From Megaustenia siamemsis (lineage: Eukaryota > Mollusca > Gastropoda > Stylommatophora > Ariophantidae), in assembly GCA_032433765.1 (NCBI GenBank), contig JAVIAB010000092.1:67403666-67467665 (forward strand): 64,000 nucleotides of DNA, written 5' to 3'. A program made the position numbers and the translations under genes. Below are positions 50,336 to 62,690 of this stretch, piece after piece. Under the pieces are notes generated by a model. The model searched no databases and was not told the origin of the DNA. It was given only the letters and a program-made list of their open reading frames with translations. Position 1 is the stretch's first letter. Every line of letters starts with the position of its first letter.

Positions 50336-50559
50336 AGTATTCATTCTACAGAAATCCTGACATTATAATCATGAAAAATAAAAAATAAAGATCGTTGACT
50401 TAACATCAACAAGATAAAATAATTTTTGCAAACAAATAAAACGGCATCTCCTATATGAACAGTCAATTCAAGCACTTAAAAACTATGTTTACTACAGGCG
50501 GTAGATATACAACAGTGTTGGATGCAGGATAGCATGGGCAAAAACTACATTCTAAAGAA

Positions 50560-51150
50560 TAACAATAATATAATACGATTCATTGTTGTCGAATTTTTAA
50601 ATACCATATGCATTATTACAAATTACATATGGATGCAAAACCTGGACAATATAAGAATAAACAGCAAAAAACCGTTGGATGTCACAGAAAAGTAGCTTTA
50701 TATAAGAATGCTCAAATTACTATTAATTAAAGAAGAGGAGGGGTGACGTTTTAAATAAAAGGGGTCGATGCCAAAAATAACACTTCTTTTCAACATTACG
50801 GAAAGAAACAAAAAACAACAACAACAAAATGTTGGTCACATTGTGAAAAGGGAACACTGGAAAATGTTGCTACTATAAGAAAAGTCGAAGGAAGAAGAAA
50901 CGGAAACGACACGAGACGAGACGAGACGGTTTAATACGATAAAGGGTGGAGATATTGCGGGTTATTGTAAATAAGAAACACAAGGTATCGATGTTCACTT
51001 CAGGGGTGAATCTGAAGAAGATACACGACAGTATAAGAGAGTGGTTGGATGAAGTCAACAGCAGAATTGATGAAAGAACTGTTAAGACAGAACTAAGTGG
51101 GAAGACATGATCTCGTAGGCGAGCACTCACGGAGCTTGATGATCAAGTTG
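50560..51150 (+). mobile_element. Diverged LINE-A-type C-terminal relic
   Basis: Broken frames keep an YGCKTWTI motif (about 50632), VGHIVKREHW (about 50830), ATIRKVEG-R, DSIREWLDE and KELLRQN-VGRHDLVGEHS, in the order seen in LINE-A. Many frameshifts are present and the tail is not recognisable. Confidence 0.6.
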
Positions 51151-51650
51151 ATCATTGTGATGTGTAAAGACGTGATTAATATTATACTAAAGTCGGTCGC
51201 ACACAGAAAGCTATTCATGTTATTTCACCAGAAATATGTTAATGTCCTTTTAATCGATGCACATACAACTTATTGTCATCGTATTATCATGTACACAGGG
51301 TTAGAAATGATCTCTTATTACTGTGAGCAAAAAGTTATAAATCTCCTCTTATCATGCAAAGAATATTATTATTGTCATCTTATCATCATCCACACACACT
51401 TATTAACGAAGTCTTATCATTATGCACACAAAATTAGTAATGTCTTCTTATCTTTATGCACAACGTTGTCAATGCCCTCTTACCAACGTGCACAGAAAAT
51501 TATGCGTTCTTATTATCATACACCGACAATTATTAATAGCCCTCTTATTATCATCGTCGGAAACTTATTACTAATGTCATTTCACTGTCTCGTGACAAAG
51601 TTATGAATGCCGTCGTATTCTGGCAGTCATTTATTAATGATATGCTTTAT
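51151..51650 (+). repeat. Old degenerate minisatellite (~42 bp)
   Basis: Recurrent pattern CTTATCATTATGCACACAA / TTATTAATGTCCTCTTATCA, with spacing around 40-45 bp. Units are strongly diverged. A 169-codon frame (51097-51606) runs through it without any domain and is taken as spurious. Confidence 0.6.
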
Positions 51651-51775
51651 ATGGTTATATGTGTCCTTTTAGACAAGTTAAGATTGTTAATTATTTCGCT
51701 ACAGACTATACTTAGTATACTTTATAGGTTATTAACTGTTCACGTATTGCTTTTCAAAGAAGTAATTACTCCATA

Positions 51776-51918
51776 CTAGGTATCGTCTTTGCATTAATAA
51801 GAAAATGACAACTGCAATTTCCGATTGATTTAAGTATGGGATCATGGTCTTGGAAAGTAAATTATATTTGTGCTCACGTTGCAGAGTGAATATACTTCAA
51901 TTTACAACGCTCTTTCTT
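51776..51918 (+). repeat. Rep-F, left part of interrupted copy
   Basis: Matches 55345-55493: GGTATCGTCTTTGCATTAAT, AAGAAAATGACAACTGCAAT, TATGGGATCATGGTCTTGGA and CAACGCTCTTTCTT. It continues after the LINE-H insertion at 52562 with CTCTTTATTTTGTCTAGAGA. Confidence 0.8.
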
Positions 51919-52561
51919 GAGTTATTGAGTTATTTGCGGGTCATCTTCATTGCACTTCGAACATGTCCATAGGTGCTCAGATCCCCTCCTCAGCAATTCC
52001 CTAAGTGTCCAGCGACTGACGACTCCAGTTCTATGTTGGTTGATAAGTCTTCTTACACGGCCACTAAGTTTCTCATCTGGCTGTGCCCATCTTAACTTCC
52101 ATTTCCATCATCCGAAGAAGTGACGTGGATCTGTGTTTGTCGAAGTCCTGTGCTCTTCCCACAGTCTTCTTGGTGTCGTCTTACAGATCCGTCTGTATAG
52201 ATGACTGCATCTTTCTCATCGGTGTTATCGCAGATGAGACCGTTGACCTCAGCATTAACCACGACCGGATTCTGTTCCCTACTTTTCCTGTCGAGTGTGA
52301 CAATACACGAGAAAGTCCCCTTGAATGACGTAGGCACCGGTATCCACTCCTCACCAACGCTGATATTGGTATACCCACAGACCTGTTTGATGACATCTTC
52401 TGCTCTGCCCACCCATGATTTGCCTCTTTTTAGCCTGGACACCTTTCATTGTGTTGAACACGTGGTGCAATGGATGCTCTGTATCTGTACTAATCATCAG
52501 GTATGCTCGTGCGCTCCAGATCTTGATTCTGTCATCCATGGTTGGAAAGTCAAGAAGATAC
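51919..52561 (-). mobile_element. LINE-H 3' end with RNase H motif
   Basis: Minus strand: VGRAEDVIKQVCGYTNISVG, PTSFKGTFSCIVTLDRKSRE and DEKDAVIYTDGSVRRHQ (RNase H-like first catalytic Asp block, YTDGS). A frameshift and internal loss follow, then EKLSGRVRRLINQHRTGVVS and WTCSKCNEDDPQIT, stop. It is flanked by CTCTTTCTT (51910-51918) and CTCTTTATT (52562-52570), a target duplication with one change. It is 5'-truncated and dead. Confidence 0.8.
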
Positions 52562-52699
52562 CTCTTTATTTTGTCTAGAGACTACGTTTAGTTGTGAGCT
52601 ACACACCAATTTAACAAATAACAAAAGCGTGCTCATGTTACTGATGGATTAAATGAAAATGTTAAAGAAAAAACAAAGAAAGAAAAATAAAAATGTCCT

Positions 52700-53515
52700 C
52701 ATTAGAGAGCCCCTCTTATCTGATGATGCTGTATTGGTGTCTCATTATGTAGACCATTTAAAGCACTCGTTGATAAGTTCACTAATTTATGCACATATGA
52801 ATTCAGCTTAACCATCTCGTTTCCAAAACGGAAATCACGTGCAAGATGTCAGCAGGGCCCCCATTATAGTTATTATTAATGACCATACTCACGCAGTGGT
52901 CAATACATTTACGTATCTTTATTCCATCATTGATAATAAGCTTTATCTTGATGTTGAAATCAACAGGCGCTTTAGTTAAGCATCAGCGGCAATATCTAGA
53001 CTTTAACAAAAAGATCCGGAAAACAGTGCTCTGACAAAATACACAAAATTCCAAGTTGATCATGTACCCAACTATAACACAGTGAGACATGGGCAAAATG
53101 TGCTCATTAAGAACATCAGCTCAACGCATTCCTACTGCGCTGCCTATGTAAAGTCTTAGGAATCAGCTGACTTGATCATATATCTAACATCGCAGTTGTT
53201 AAGGCAGCACATACGAGCAGCATTTATGCCTTTCTAAGTCAACATTATTTCAGACAACTGATGCCTTTTATTAGCGCTGGCAAAATTCCAAATGGATTTC
53301 TCTTTCTACACAGCGAGCTGGTGATAGACACGCAAATTTCGGCCAATCGAGATTTTATTTTAAAGATACCAAGCTTGTGGGGCATGCAGCAATTCAATAT
53401 CAACAGTGAACGTCTGGAAATATGTGCCATGGATAGAAAGAAATGACGCGCATTGGTAAGGAAGGAACTATGGAGTGGCATGGAATTCCGACACGCAAAG
53501 ATATAGTAGATATGA
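52700..53515 (+). mobile_element. LINE-D copy, degraded
   Basis: Plus strand in shifting frames: ADDAVLVSHYVDHLKH (RT active-site ADD near 52.72 kb), VVNTFTYLYSIIDNKLYLDV, a degraded SETW block near 53.08 kb, KAAHTSSIYAFLSQ, then KIPSLWGMQQFNINSERLEI and CAMDRKK. It has stops throughout. Confidence 0.75.
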
Positions 53516-53819
53516 CAACTGAAGAAAATACAAAACAACGAAGTCAGCATATATATATATCCTCTACGATTGTTTATCACTTCTGCTGTTAACTTTCTAC
53601 TAAACTCTTGGGCTTCTACTTTTTATACATCCTAAACGGAAGTAAAAATGTTTACTAAATCAAGTATAGTGAATCATAGAAGTTGTTTAGATTATATAAA
53701 TGTATTGAGTTGCAGAAGTGTACTGAATTACAAAAATGTATAAGTGTATTGAAAAGATTGTAATACGTATGTGTCAAAAGAAGGGATCGTCTAAAAAATA
53801 GTTTGGACACCACTGATTT

Positions 53820-53890
53820 GGTGTGTGTGTGTGGGGGGGGGGGGGGGGGGAGAGAGAAAGAGAGAAAGAGAGAGAGAACGAAAGAGAGGA
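53820..53890. repeat. (GT)n-(G)n-(GA)n microsatellite
   Basis: Same composition order as at 1779-1860: a GT run, a poly-G run, then GA-rich sequence. Confidence 0.9.
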
Positions 53891-55106
53891 GGAGGTAGAG
53901 AAGCATCTATCAATCAAATTATTTTGTGTTGACACTAAAGAAAGGCTGCTACAGCTACATTTTTAAGAGCACGCAGTTTAAATAACAATTCTTATAAACA
54001 TTTCAAGTTCATCATGCGTCATATCCGCTAAAGTATTCCACAATAATGATGCTCCTGTATTTAGGCGCAAGATCAATGCTCTTTTCAAAAATAATGTTGG
54101 TAGAAGTCTGTATCGCAATACAAGAGCAATGCTCTTAACAATAAATGTGCGATATTGAACAAAGTTGAAAGTGCATTTAAGACACGTTTCTATAATTATT
54201 AGAGTAGACAAGCCATGTTTGATTTGTTAATAAATGTTGTCATAATTATCAGAGTTAATGAGCAAGCGTTTCATAATAAATATTTTTATGTTTATCGTAG
54301 TAAGCAAGCGTTACATTTTACAAACAATGCTCCATCATTTATAATAAGAGACGAGCATAATTCCCTACAATAATTGTTACTCTCTTAGTAAGTGAGCCAG
54401 GATTTTTACAACAAATTTTACTACATTGCAGTGTGAACCTTCAAGATGACAGAGTGAAATAGTCGTGGTTGGTTTTCATGGTAGCCGATTTTCAATGCCG
54501 TGATGTTACAATATCATAATGATGACGTCGTATCTATCACACTAGATGACCATGGTTATTCATAAGTTTTGTTATATTCATCAAAGTAGACGAGCACTGT
54601 TAATTGCAGCATATGTTCCCTTGTAGTTCTAACATGTCCAATCTTGATTAGATTTTATGTCATAACTATAGACTTCTTGTCATGTTGTTCTCCACATGTA
54701 GATTTACAGCAGTTGTGTCCCTTAAACAAACTGTTCCACATTGACTCTATAAACAGAAAAGAATGACTTTAACCTATTCTCCAGAGGCAGGCTATTTTCT
54801 TTAAATCTGTTGTAAATTCCACGCCTAGCCATTTAATATGCTCGTAAAATTAGAAGTTTTCTACAGGGAGAAATCCACATTTGTGTGTTATCCAGATTTT
54901 TGCTTTCTTCATATCGTCCTCTGAGACAATTCATTTCATCACTGATTAATTTCCCTCGTGACATGTTTTTTTATTATTTTTTTTTTTCACCACTTCTGAA
55001 ACTTTCGGTAAGTTATCTCGTTCCGTTCAAAATGGAGTTCTGATTAAGAAAGTCGATGACATGGGGAAAAAAGAGAATGTCAGACATAGATAGAGAGAAG
55101 GGAACA

Positions 55107-55137
<31 letters not shown>

Positions 55138-55344
55138 GAGTGTGTCTGTGTACTTGCGTTATTGTTCGCGCTTCGCTACTAAGTTTAAGTTGTCTAAATC
55201 TACGTTGTCTGCAATTACAATTCTTTTAATTAAGTTAGTATATAAACCATCACATATCAGGTAACACCCAGTAATTAATCTCGAATTGAGTGATTGATAA
55301 ATACATAAAAAAAATAATATAATAATTTATTAATAATATAATAA
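53891..55344. other. No gene; weak repeats
   Basis: Recurrent words such as GAGCAAGCGT/TAGACAAGCC and CATAATAA near 54180-54560 hint at a very old tandem array of about 45-60 bp. A (CT)n run lies at 55110-55133. Nothing coding. Confidence 0.4.
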
Positions 55345-55515
55345 TACATTCTGGGTATCGTTTTTGTGTTAATAAGAAAATGATAACTGCAATTTCCTAT
55401 TGACTTAGGTATGGGATCAGGGTCTTGGAATGTAAATTTTATTTGAGTTCGCGTTGCGTAGTGGGTTGCCTTTAATTGGCAACGCTCTTTCTTTTGTCTA
55501 GAGACTACGTGTAGA
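55345..55515 (+). repeat. Rep-F, uninterrupted copy (empty site)
   Basis: Matches 51776-51918 plus 52562-52590 with the LINE-H absent: CAACGCTCTTTCTTTTGTCT continues straight into AGAGACTACGT. It represents the pre-insertion state in a paralogue. Confidence 0.8.
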
Positions 55516-55529
55516 TGGAAAATAGTGAG

Positions 55530-55755
55530 ATTCCGTCCTTCTTAATCCATACAAATTCGCCTTGCCAGACTGGCATCTAAAGAAGTAGATTCTTGATAGG
55601 TCTAGTTCTTCTATCCTAGCGCTAATAGTCAGCTATGAGTCTGATAATTAAATGAATTATAACAAAGGGTAATAATGACATATTCGTAAAAATGTATGAA
55701 TGTTACTATAATTTTTTTTTAATGTAAATCTCTAAATATTGTTGTACCCTTAAAT
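55530..55755 (-). repeat. Inverted duplicate of 32.27-32.77 kb (empty site for SINE-1)
   Basis: Shares GCCAGACTGGCATCTAAAGA, GATAGGTCTAGTTCTTCTAT and AATCTCTAAATATTGTTGTA with the reverse of 32.54-32.77 kb. The SINE-1 target ACAACAATATTTAG occurs here once, uninterrupted. Confidence 0.8.
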
Positions 55756-55914
55756 AATATTTATCTAATTAAAGAGCGATTATATTCGTAATATAAAATA
55801 TTTGTAAACTAAATAAGCTGCTCGAAAATGTCTTCTCGCTGTTTTTCTTCCCCAATAGTAGGTAACAGCGAAATGTTGATTGAAAAAGTCGAGTACACTT
55901 ATATATATATAATA
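55756..55914. other. No gene seen
   Basis: AT-rich; short (TA)n at 55900-55912. Confidence 0.5.
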
Positions 55915-56190
55915 TAGCAAAGCAAGCCCTCATGTGGGAAACAACAGGTAAGAGAAAAAGAGGAAGACCCAGGGAGACACTGAGAAGAACATTGATGAGA
56001 GAGGCAAGAGCAGCAGGATTCGGCTCCCTCAATGAGATAGAGCAGCTTGCACAGAACAGAGACAAATGGTGAGATTTGATAAAATATCTTTAAAAGAAAA
56101 CTGCTAGAACAAAAATTCACATAGGAGAAGGAGTATCTTGGTCTACGCCCAATGGGCCGGCTACGGCTCGAAAGGTCAATATATATATAT
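55915..56190 (+). mobile_element. LINE-G 3' end
   Basis: Plus strand: ALMWETTGKRKRGRPRETLR, RTLMREARAAGFGSLNEIEQ, LAQNRDKWRDLIKYL, stop at about 56090. A 3' untranslated region of about 100 bp follows, ending GGGCCGGCTACGGCTCGAAA, GGTCAATA and (TA)n. The untranslated end recurs in reverse at 50.25-50.33 kb, and its last segment recurs on SINE-4. Confidence 0.85.
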
Positions 56191-57238
56191 ATCAACGTCA
56201 TGCTCGGTAGATCAGATGGACCGACACCACCATAGTCGATGAATCTGTGATCATTGTGTTGATCCCTCTCGAGAGACGACGATGTGATTCTTCAAGTAAC
56301 CCACGACGAGGCAAGCAAAACTAAGAACCATTCATGTAACAATACTAACTCAGCTGAGTATGGACATAAAATTGGCCATTATTATTAGTTGTGATATATA
56401 GTAACCACACAATGACCTTGTTAACACAGAATTGTTTATTTTCCTGACTCAAGCAGACTATTTCATCTTTTGCTAAAGTACCCGTGGAAAGACTTCATCG
56501 TAACTGATCTTACTGTTCAGACTTTAAAAGGAGGTCATCAATCGGTTTGAGCAATACACAAATATAACAGATATATAGAATTACTATTGCACGTGAGTTG
56601 ACATTGATTTCTTAAATTTAAATTCAAAAACGAAAATTATGCTGTTGTAAGCGTGGTATAATTACTAGACATGTACTAACTAATATGTCGGTTTTTATGG
56701 TAAAATTTGAAGCAAAAGTCGCTCTGTTTAATGAGAATGCCTTCAATGAATACAACATTAGACACTTCTTTAAAATAGGTTGCTCCCGTTACGACTGACA
56801 CATTTAGCCAATAAATTGTTATAAACGTCATTTATATCACACAGTTATTTACTGTACAAACTATCGAGGCATCAAACAGAGGTATGTGATTAAAACAGCT
56901 CATGTGTCTGGTAACAGAGTCAAAGTTGTTTAATTTAAGTAAACATGTCTATCCATCTCTCACGCCCTGCAAATCCATTACAGAAAGCAATATTGAATAT
57001 GGAAAATATGTTCATTTATGATAGCACTAGAATACTTGTATTCTTATTTATCCACTTTTATTATCATACACATATTGAAAGCAAGAGACAGACAGACAGA
57101 CAGGCGATATATATGTATATACATGCACACACACACACGTGTGTGATTTATATGTCTAAAAGAAAAGATAAAAGAAAAGTCAGATAAAAAAAAGAAGGGT
57201 ATATGTATTTGTGTTTAAGAGAGGTAGAGCGATAAAAG

Positions 57239-57279
<41 letters not shown>

Positions 57280-57792
57280 AAGAGAGACAGAGAGAAGAAA
57301 CGTGCTTAACTCTTGTAAAGTTGTTCTATTTATTCTAAAATAAAAGTTATAATGCGCGATTTGCCATCATAGACAAGCCGTGGTAGCAATGTGGCTAGTT
57401 AGTGGACCTAAGAGACCGGTTACGTGAGTTTGGGTTTGAAATGCCCTACAAAATGTCTAATTTACTTTCATCGAATTGACTTTTAGGTTCAAACAACTAC
57501 CTCTTGGTTCCACACATATTCTCTTAGGAATGCAAGGTGTTCTGAAGTGATAACAACAACACGGCACATAGACATGCACACGGCATTAAAAAATACGGAT
57601 ATCAACACAATATTACACACACGTCGACATGTGCGTATGTTTATAACGTTACCATTGCTGAATTTGATAGTTGTGTCTGCAATAGACCAAACAATAGCAT
57701 AGATTTATCTATGTAAATATATTGTCATACAGGTAATGTGAGGCATTTCTCAAATGTAGAGCTGAATATAAATATATATATATACATACATA

Positions 57793-57823
<31 letters not shown>

Positions 57824-57880
57824 GTTTGTGTGTGTGCGTGCGTGCGCGCGCGAGCGTGTGTGTGTGTATGTATTACCACA
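56191..57880. other. No gene; microsatellites and possible old SINE
   Basis: (GA)n at 57246-57290, a (TA)n cluster at 57770-57825 followed by GT/GC alternation. At about 57375-57460 TGGCTAGTTAGTGG and GGGTTTGAAATGCC could be A and B boxes of an old tRNA-derived element; weak. Confidence 0.4.
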
Positions 57881-57895
57881 AAAGCGTGGGGGTAA

Positions 57896-58155
57896 AGTAA
57901 AAAAAAGTAAAGTACCCCCGTCACGCCAAGTGGCGTATAGGGAAATACGGTGTTAGTGAACCTATATTTTACAGACCTTCAGCACATGATTTTTGGGGTA
58001 ATGTGGTCAGTATTACGCCCGTGCTGCTTTACTTTCCCAGAAAAATCCGGTACCCATTTAAGGCTGGGTGAACCCGGAAGCCGTCGGTTGGGATCGAACC
58101 CTACCCCTTGTCCGTGGTAGTCCAGTTCACTAACCACTGAGCTGTCGCGGCTCCC
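57896..58155 (-). mobile_element. SINE-1 copy with 15-bp target-site duplication
   Basis: Minus-strand SINE-1, A box TAGCTCAGTGG variant (CAGCTCAGTGGTTAGTGA) and B box GGTTCGATCCC, with an A-rich end next to 57896. The duplication AAAGCGTGGGGGTAA lies at 57881-57895 and 58156-58170 and is exact, so this copy is fairly young. Confidence 0.92.
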
Positions 58156-58170
58156 AAAGCGTGGGGGTAA

Positions 58171-58794
58171 TTACATTTAAAAGAGGTGTTAATATTGGGT
58201 AATAAATGCTGAAAAAAGAGAGATTTATTAAAAATGGACTGTTGATGTCTTGTGTGGAGACGTGCCTATTACAAGGCGAACACAAAAAGTGTTTTAAAGA
58301 TATGTTCATTTAAAGTCTTAAATAAATGATATTAAAACGTGTGACACAGGACGGAACTCTTAGTGCACATATCTTCTACAGGGTATAGCCGTTTCTAAAA
58401 TAGATACTCACTAGTAGGATTATTACACCTACGATCTGTTCTCTAAGTTAATCCAATCTCGCTTCGGACTTAAAGGTCATATTCACTCACATACACTTAA
58501 CGAAAAATTAGACGAAATGAATTGATTTCTCACTTCCGACGGATGAACAACACTGATTTGCATATTTAATGCCTGTCATTTATATTTTTGTTGTCTATCG
58601 TATTTGCTCATTTCAGAAAAATAATTTTTACACAGTATAATTCTTCTGCAGAAAATTAAAGATAATTAGATGTTATCGACGTTATAACCGCAGATAACTG
58701 AATATTTCACACAAAAAGAAGTACTGAAAAATTATAACTTTGAAATATTTATTTTTATAAGTATAAGCCTATCTCAAGTAGTACCAGAATAAAT
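58171..58794. other. No gene seen
   Basis: AT-rich unique-looking DNA. Confidence 0.5.
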
Positions 58795-58880
58795 ATAACA
58801 TAACATAACATAACATAACATAACATAACATAATATAATATAATATAATATAATATAATATAATATAATATAATATATAT
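58795..58880 (+). repeat. Pentanucleotide array (ATAAC)n switching to (ATAAT)n
   Basis: About seven ACATA/ATAAC units followed without a break by about ten ATAAT units, then a (TA)n tail. Phase is kept across the switch. Confidence 0.9.
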
Positions 58881-58984
58881 GCATTGTATATGTACGTATA
58901 TATATATACATATGTATGGTTGGATGGTTACGTTCGCCCGATGACTAACGTATTCTTGAGTATCGTGGTAGACTAGAATATTGA

Positions 58985-59302
58985 TGTTCATCATCCGCCC
59001 TTACAAGGACGTAGAGGACGTGTCTGCGTTGTGTTGTGGTTTGCAGTATAACTGTTATATTTGCGCCTTTCGGCCCAAAACATCCGACTTCAGCACGACA
59101 TTTTTTAGTACCGGTTTGTCTTCCCTCTTCGATCCCTGCACGCTTGGCCAGACTAGACAGGTTAGTCTGTTACTGGAGGCACCGCGGAGAGGTGGAGCAG
59201 GGTCTGGGTGGTTTTGGTTCACCGATCCTGGCGCAAGCCATCAGCTGTGAGTCGCTGACAACTTCCAGCTCTGGTGCTGGGAGGCGCGCCTTCGCCTCCA
59301 TA
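58985..59302 (-). repeat. Rep-E copy 2
   Basis: Reverse complement of 21.98-22.29 kb. Plus-strand landmarks: ATCCGCCCTTACAAGGACGT, GCGCCTTTCGGCCCAAAACA, TGGCCAGACTAGACAGGTTA, ACCGATCCTGGCGCAAGCCA and ACTTCCAGCTCTGGTGCTGG. Two overlapping plus-strand frames over 80 codons are not shared as conserved protein with copy 1 and are rejected. Confidence 0.85.
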
Positions 59303-59310
59303 CATATGTG

Positions 59311-59374
<64 letters not shown>

Positions 59375-59397
59375 TTGTATATGTATGTGTGTGTATG

Positions 59398-59450
<53 letters not shown>
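59311..59450. repeat. (TA)n tracts around a GTATATG spacer
   Basis: Two TA runs (about 59316-59371 and 59402-59449) separated by TGCATTGTATATGTATGTGT. The same spacer words follow the array at 58.88 kb. Confidence 0.9.
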
Positions 59451-59453
<3 letters not shown>

Positions 59454-61958
59454 CCTGTGGTCTCATAACGTAGAACCTCTTCCACAAAATATCACTTTTT
59501 ATTTACTTGCGGAATGTTTGAAGCTAGCGGTACATTTACATGTAATTTTTTTTCTTTTCTTTTTTTTTACAGTTGCAATTAAAACAACTAGTTGAATTTG
59601 TTTTAAAAGAAACAATGCGTGCATTGTTTGCCACACAAAAAATATAACTCTTTTTTTACTCTACTGCTACTTATTAAAACAAAAAACTCGAGGCGTTACA
59701 TTGTCTGGTAACGGTTATAGAACCATGTGGTGTTGACTGGAAGAAAAAAGTGTGTAAATGGATAGTCTTGGTCTATGTTCTCAAAAATGATTACAGACTT
59801 TGACTAATATTAATTGGGCGTTTAGCAGTAAATGATACACTCACCGGATATCTCATTATGTGAAACGCCGTCCTAGTAAGAAAGAATTGAGAATACTTAT
59901 TTTATAGAAGCAAAACAGAGATAAACTGAGTGTACATTGATAGAGCTAAATTGGCATTGAGAATAAGTCAAGTGAATCAAGCGATCACTGATGACGTGGA
60001 TAAACAGGAAGTGTGCTAGCCACTGAAGCAATGTTGTTTAGTCCAGAAAGAAAGCTGTGTTTACAGAAAGGTGACTGCGTTCGACAGTTTACCTGGCATC
60101 TTTGGGATAAAACAATGACAAAACTCAATCAAAAATGACCTGCTCATCAAACTAGTAATTTAAATAGCAAGGTTATTATATAATCGGCTACAGCTAGTTA
60201 TAGTAGTATACAATAGCTACAGTTGTTATAATGGCTTACATCACTTAGGGTTCAGCATCTCAAGATAAACTTGCCAGTGTCACTTATTGTTGTTACTACT
60301 TTCAAAATTGGACATGGTAGGTCCTCACTTTCATGACTGAGTAGTTCAGCCAGCGCACAACCACCATACTACTTGAATATAATAAACAATGATTGCAGCA
60401 TTTCTCTGAATGAAATCGTGCTATTATAGTCAGATACAGATGTATATGAAGCGAACATGTTCCTGTGAGAACAATTAAATTCCTAGATACCCGTACACTA
60501 AAAACCATAAATACATTATGCATATTTGTATCTGCTAGTACAACTGCTCTAGTAGTCGAGTGCTTTTCACCGGAATCAATATCCTGTAATGTGCATCAGA
60601 GTTTGACAGTTTTTCACGTGTTTCTATTATAACATTTAATATGTCTGCTATATATTCTTACAGTATAATATTTAGGAATATTGAGATAATTGAATATACA
60701 TAGGTGTCACTCTGCTACAGCAGTGATTCTTAAACTTGTTTACTTTATACCAAACCGTTTATTTCCATAGAATGATGGTAAAATACAAACTATAACATAA
60801 AAAAACAGATGATGAATGATCGGTAAAACATTGAAGGTTTCAGCTCAGAAGAATAAACCCACTGCCTACGTTTATTTAACTAGCTCAACACAAATGGTAA
60901 CAATCAGAGAACTTCATTTCAAATTCTGTCTTCGTTAAACAATTCTTTATCAAGCAGGAATACCACTACGAAAATTTCTTCTAAACATCAATCGTTTAAA
61001 TTCGTTATAATCAATTAATGTTATTTGTTCAGAATCGATTTCTGTAAAGATTGACAAATTTTGTGCAAGAAATATGTTTCAACATTGGTTTTGAAACATT
61101 CTACCTTTGTATAAATGAATTACATTTGTGGTAACACGGAGTTACGAATAGGGAAAGGCAGCCCAGTTAGCGGGGCATATATGAGCATGAGGCGGAGGGA
61201 ATACTGCAAAATAGAGTTAGACAAATGGTAAAGATGCTGGATAGTTTGACGGCGTGACACGAAAAAAAAGATGAACAGTGAAACTGTTACACAGTGCACA
61301 CAATTGAGAGATATAAAGGAACATAATATCTAACGCCTCGCGGCACGGACCAATAAAACTATCTTTACGACATATAGTACCATTGCTGGTGTATGTCCTG
61401 GGGGGGGGGGGGGTACTCACGATAGAATCAGAGAGAGATAGGTAAAGACCGCTTGGTCAAAGCATTCACCAATTTCGCCTTCTTTCAATTTTTTTTTTCA
61501 GTTATTTTATGGCTTTGAACACGTTTGACTTTCTCAGAATGCCAGGAAGAGGTGTGCATGTGTTTTCCAAACATAAATAAAAAGCAAGCTTCCATAGAAT
61601 TATCTACACACAGATTGCTGATCATAGCAATGAAGAAAATACAGCCCAAATGTGAAAAGAAAATTATGAGACATACTCAAAAAGATATGGTAAAACCGTA
61701 TGACTAACTACATTATAGTTTTATCGAAAAAATGGGAGAGAAACACACATGGAGTAGATGTGGAATAGCACGGAAGAGTGATTTGGAAATGGCAAAGATC
61801 AAATGAAATTGTTCTAAAGAGACTAAAGAGAGATTGTTGAAGAAGTAATGGATCGCCCACACGAGAGCAGACGACACTAGAAGATCCTTATATTCACAAA
61901 ATTTATATACAAAACACCGACTTCCTGTGTATATTTCATTGATTCATTAATATATATG

Positions 61959-61965
<7 letters not shown>
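59451..61965. other. 2.5 kb without gene or known repeat
   Basis: No domain in any frame; a poly-G run at 61400-61412. Unique-looking. Confidence 0.45.

Positions 61966-62036
<71 letters not shown>
61966..62036. repeat. (TA)n-(GA)n compound microsatellite
   Basis: A TA run of about 45 bp followed by a GA run of about 27 bp. Confidence 0.95.
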
Positions 62037-62690
62037 AATGGCTAGAAAATTTGAATGATTGCATTTCTGAGATATTTTCATTAAAAGCATATGTAAACTT
62101 TGGTAGAATTCTTCAATTCTGCTAGTTGTATATGTCATTTTGTAATGTCAACATGATTTTATTTGTCGAATCTTCGTTTGATAAACTAATTCGTTATTTA
62201 TATTATTTTTAACACAGTATTTCATTGTTTTTGCGCATTGTGGCAATGGAGATATTCGGTTTAGCAGTAGACATTTCTCGTGTTTTTATACGTATAAATT
62301 GATACTCATAGAAGCACACTTGTGATGATGTATACGTCATTCCTTGTTGTCGAAGGTAGGATTGTGACACGCAGTTCTAAGAAAGTTGTAGGTAGTTATT
62401 TAAAAGTATTATAATCGGACTGGAAGTTTATTGCTGGCTGCAGTTTGGCTGATAGTATACTCGTTCTGGGCGTTTCACGAGTCTTTAGGATCATAATGCC
62501 ACAGACGAAAGTAACCCATGAGCTATCCACATGGGTGAGTTCACCTTAGATTGTTTAGAGAATAAAGAGTGACTTCTGATTTGTTTGAAACACATTTAAC
62601 TGTTATCAGAAGCGCTTTCTTAGGCTAGTGTTTGTTGCACGGCTGTATGTTGATTAAATGAATTAATGCATTAATTAGTCTATTGTTTAG
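62037..62690. other. No gene seen
   Basis: Unique-looking DNA; nothing recognised. Confidence 0.45.

Noticed and set aside
51097..51606. 169-codon plus-strand frame
   Set aside because: Begins in a LINE relic and runs through a degenerate tandem array; composition is not protein-like.
59036..59473. 145-codon frame entering a (TA)n tract
   Set aside because: Covers Rep-E copy 2 and a microsatellite; the frame is not conserved in Rep-E copy 1.
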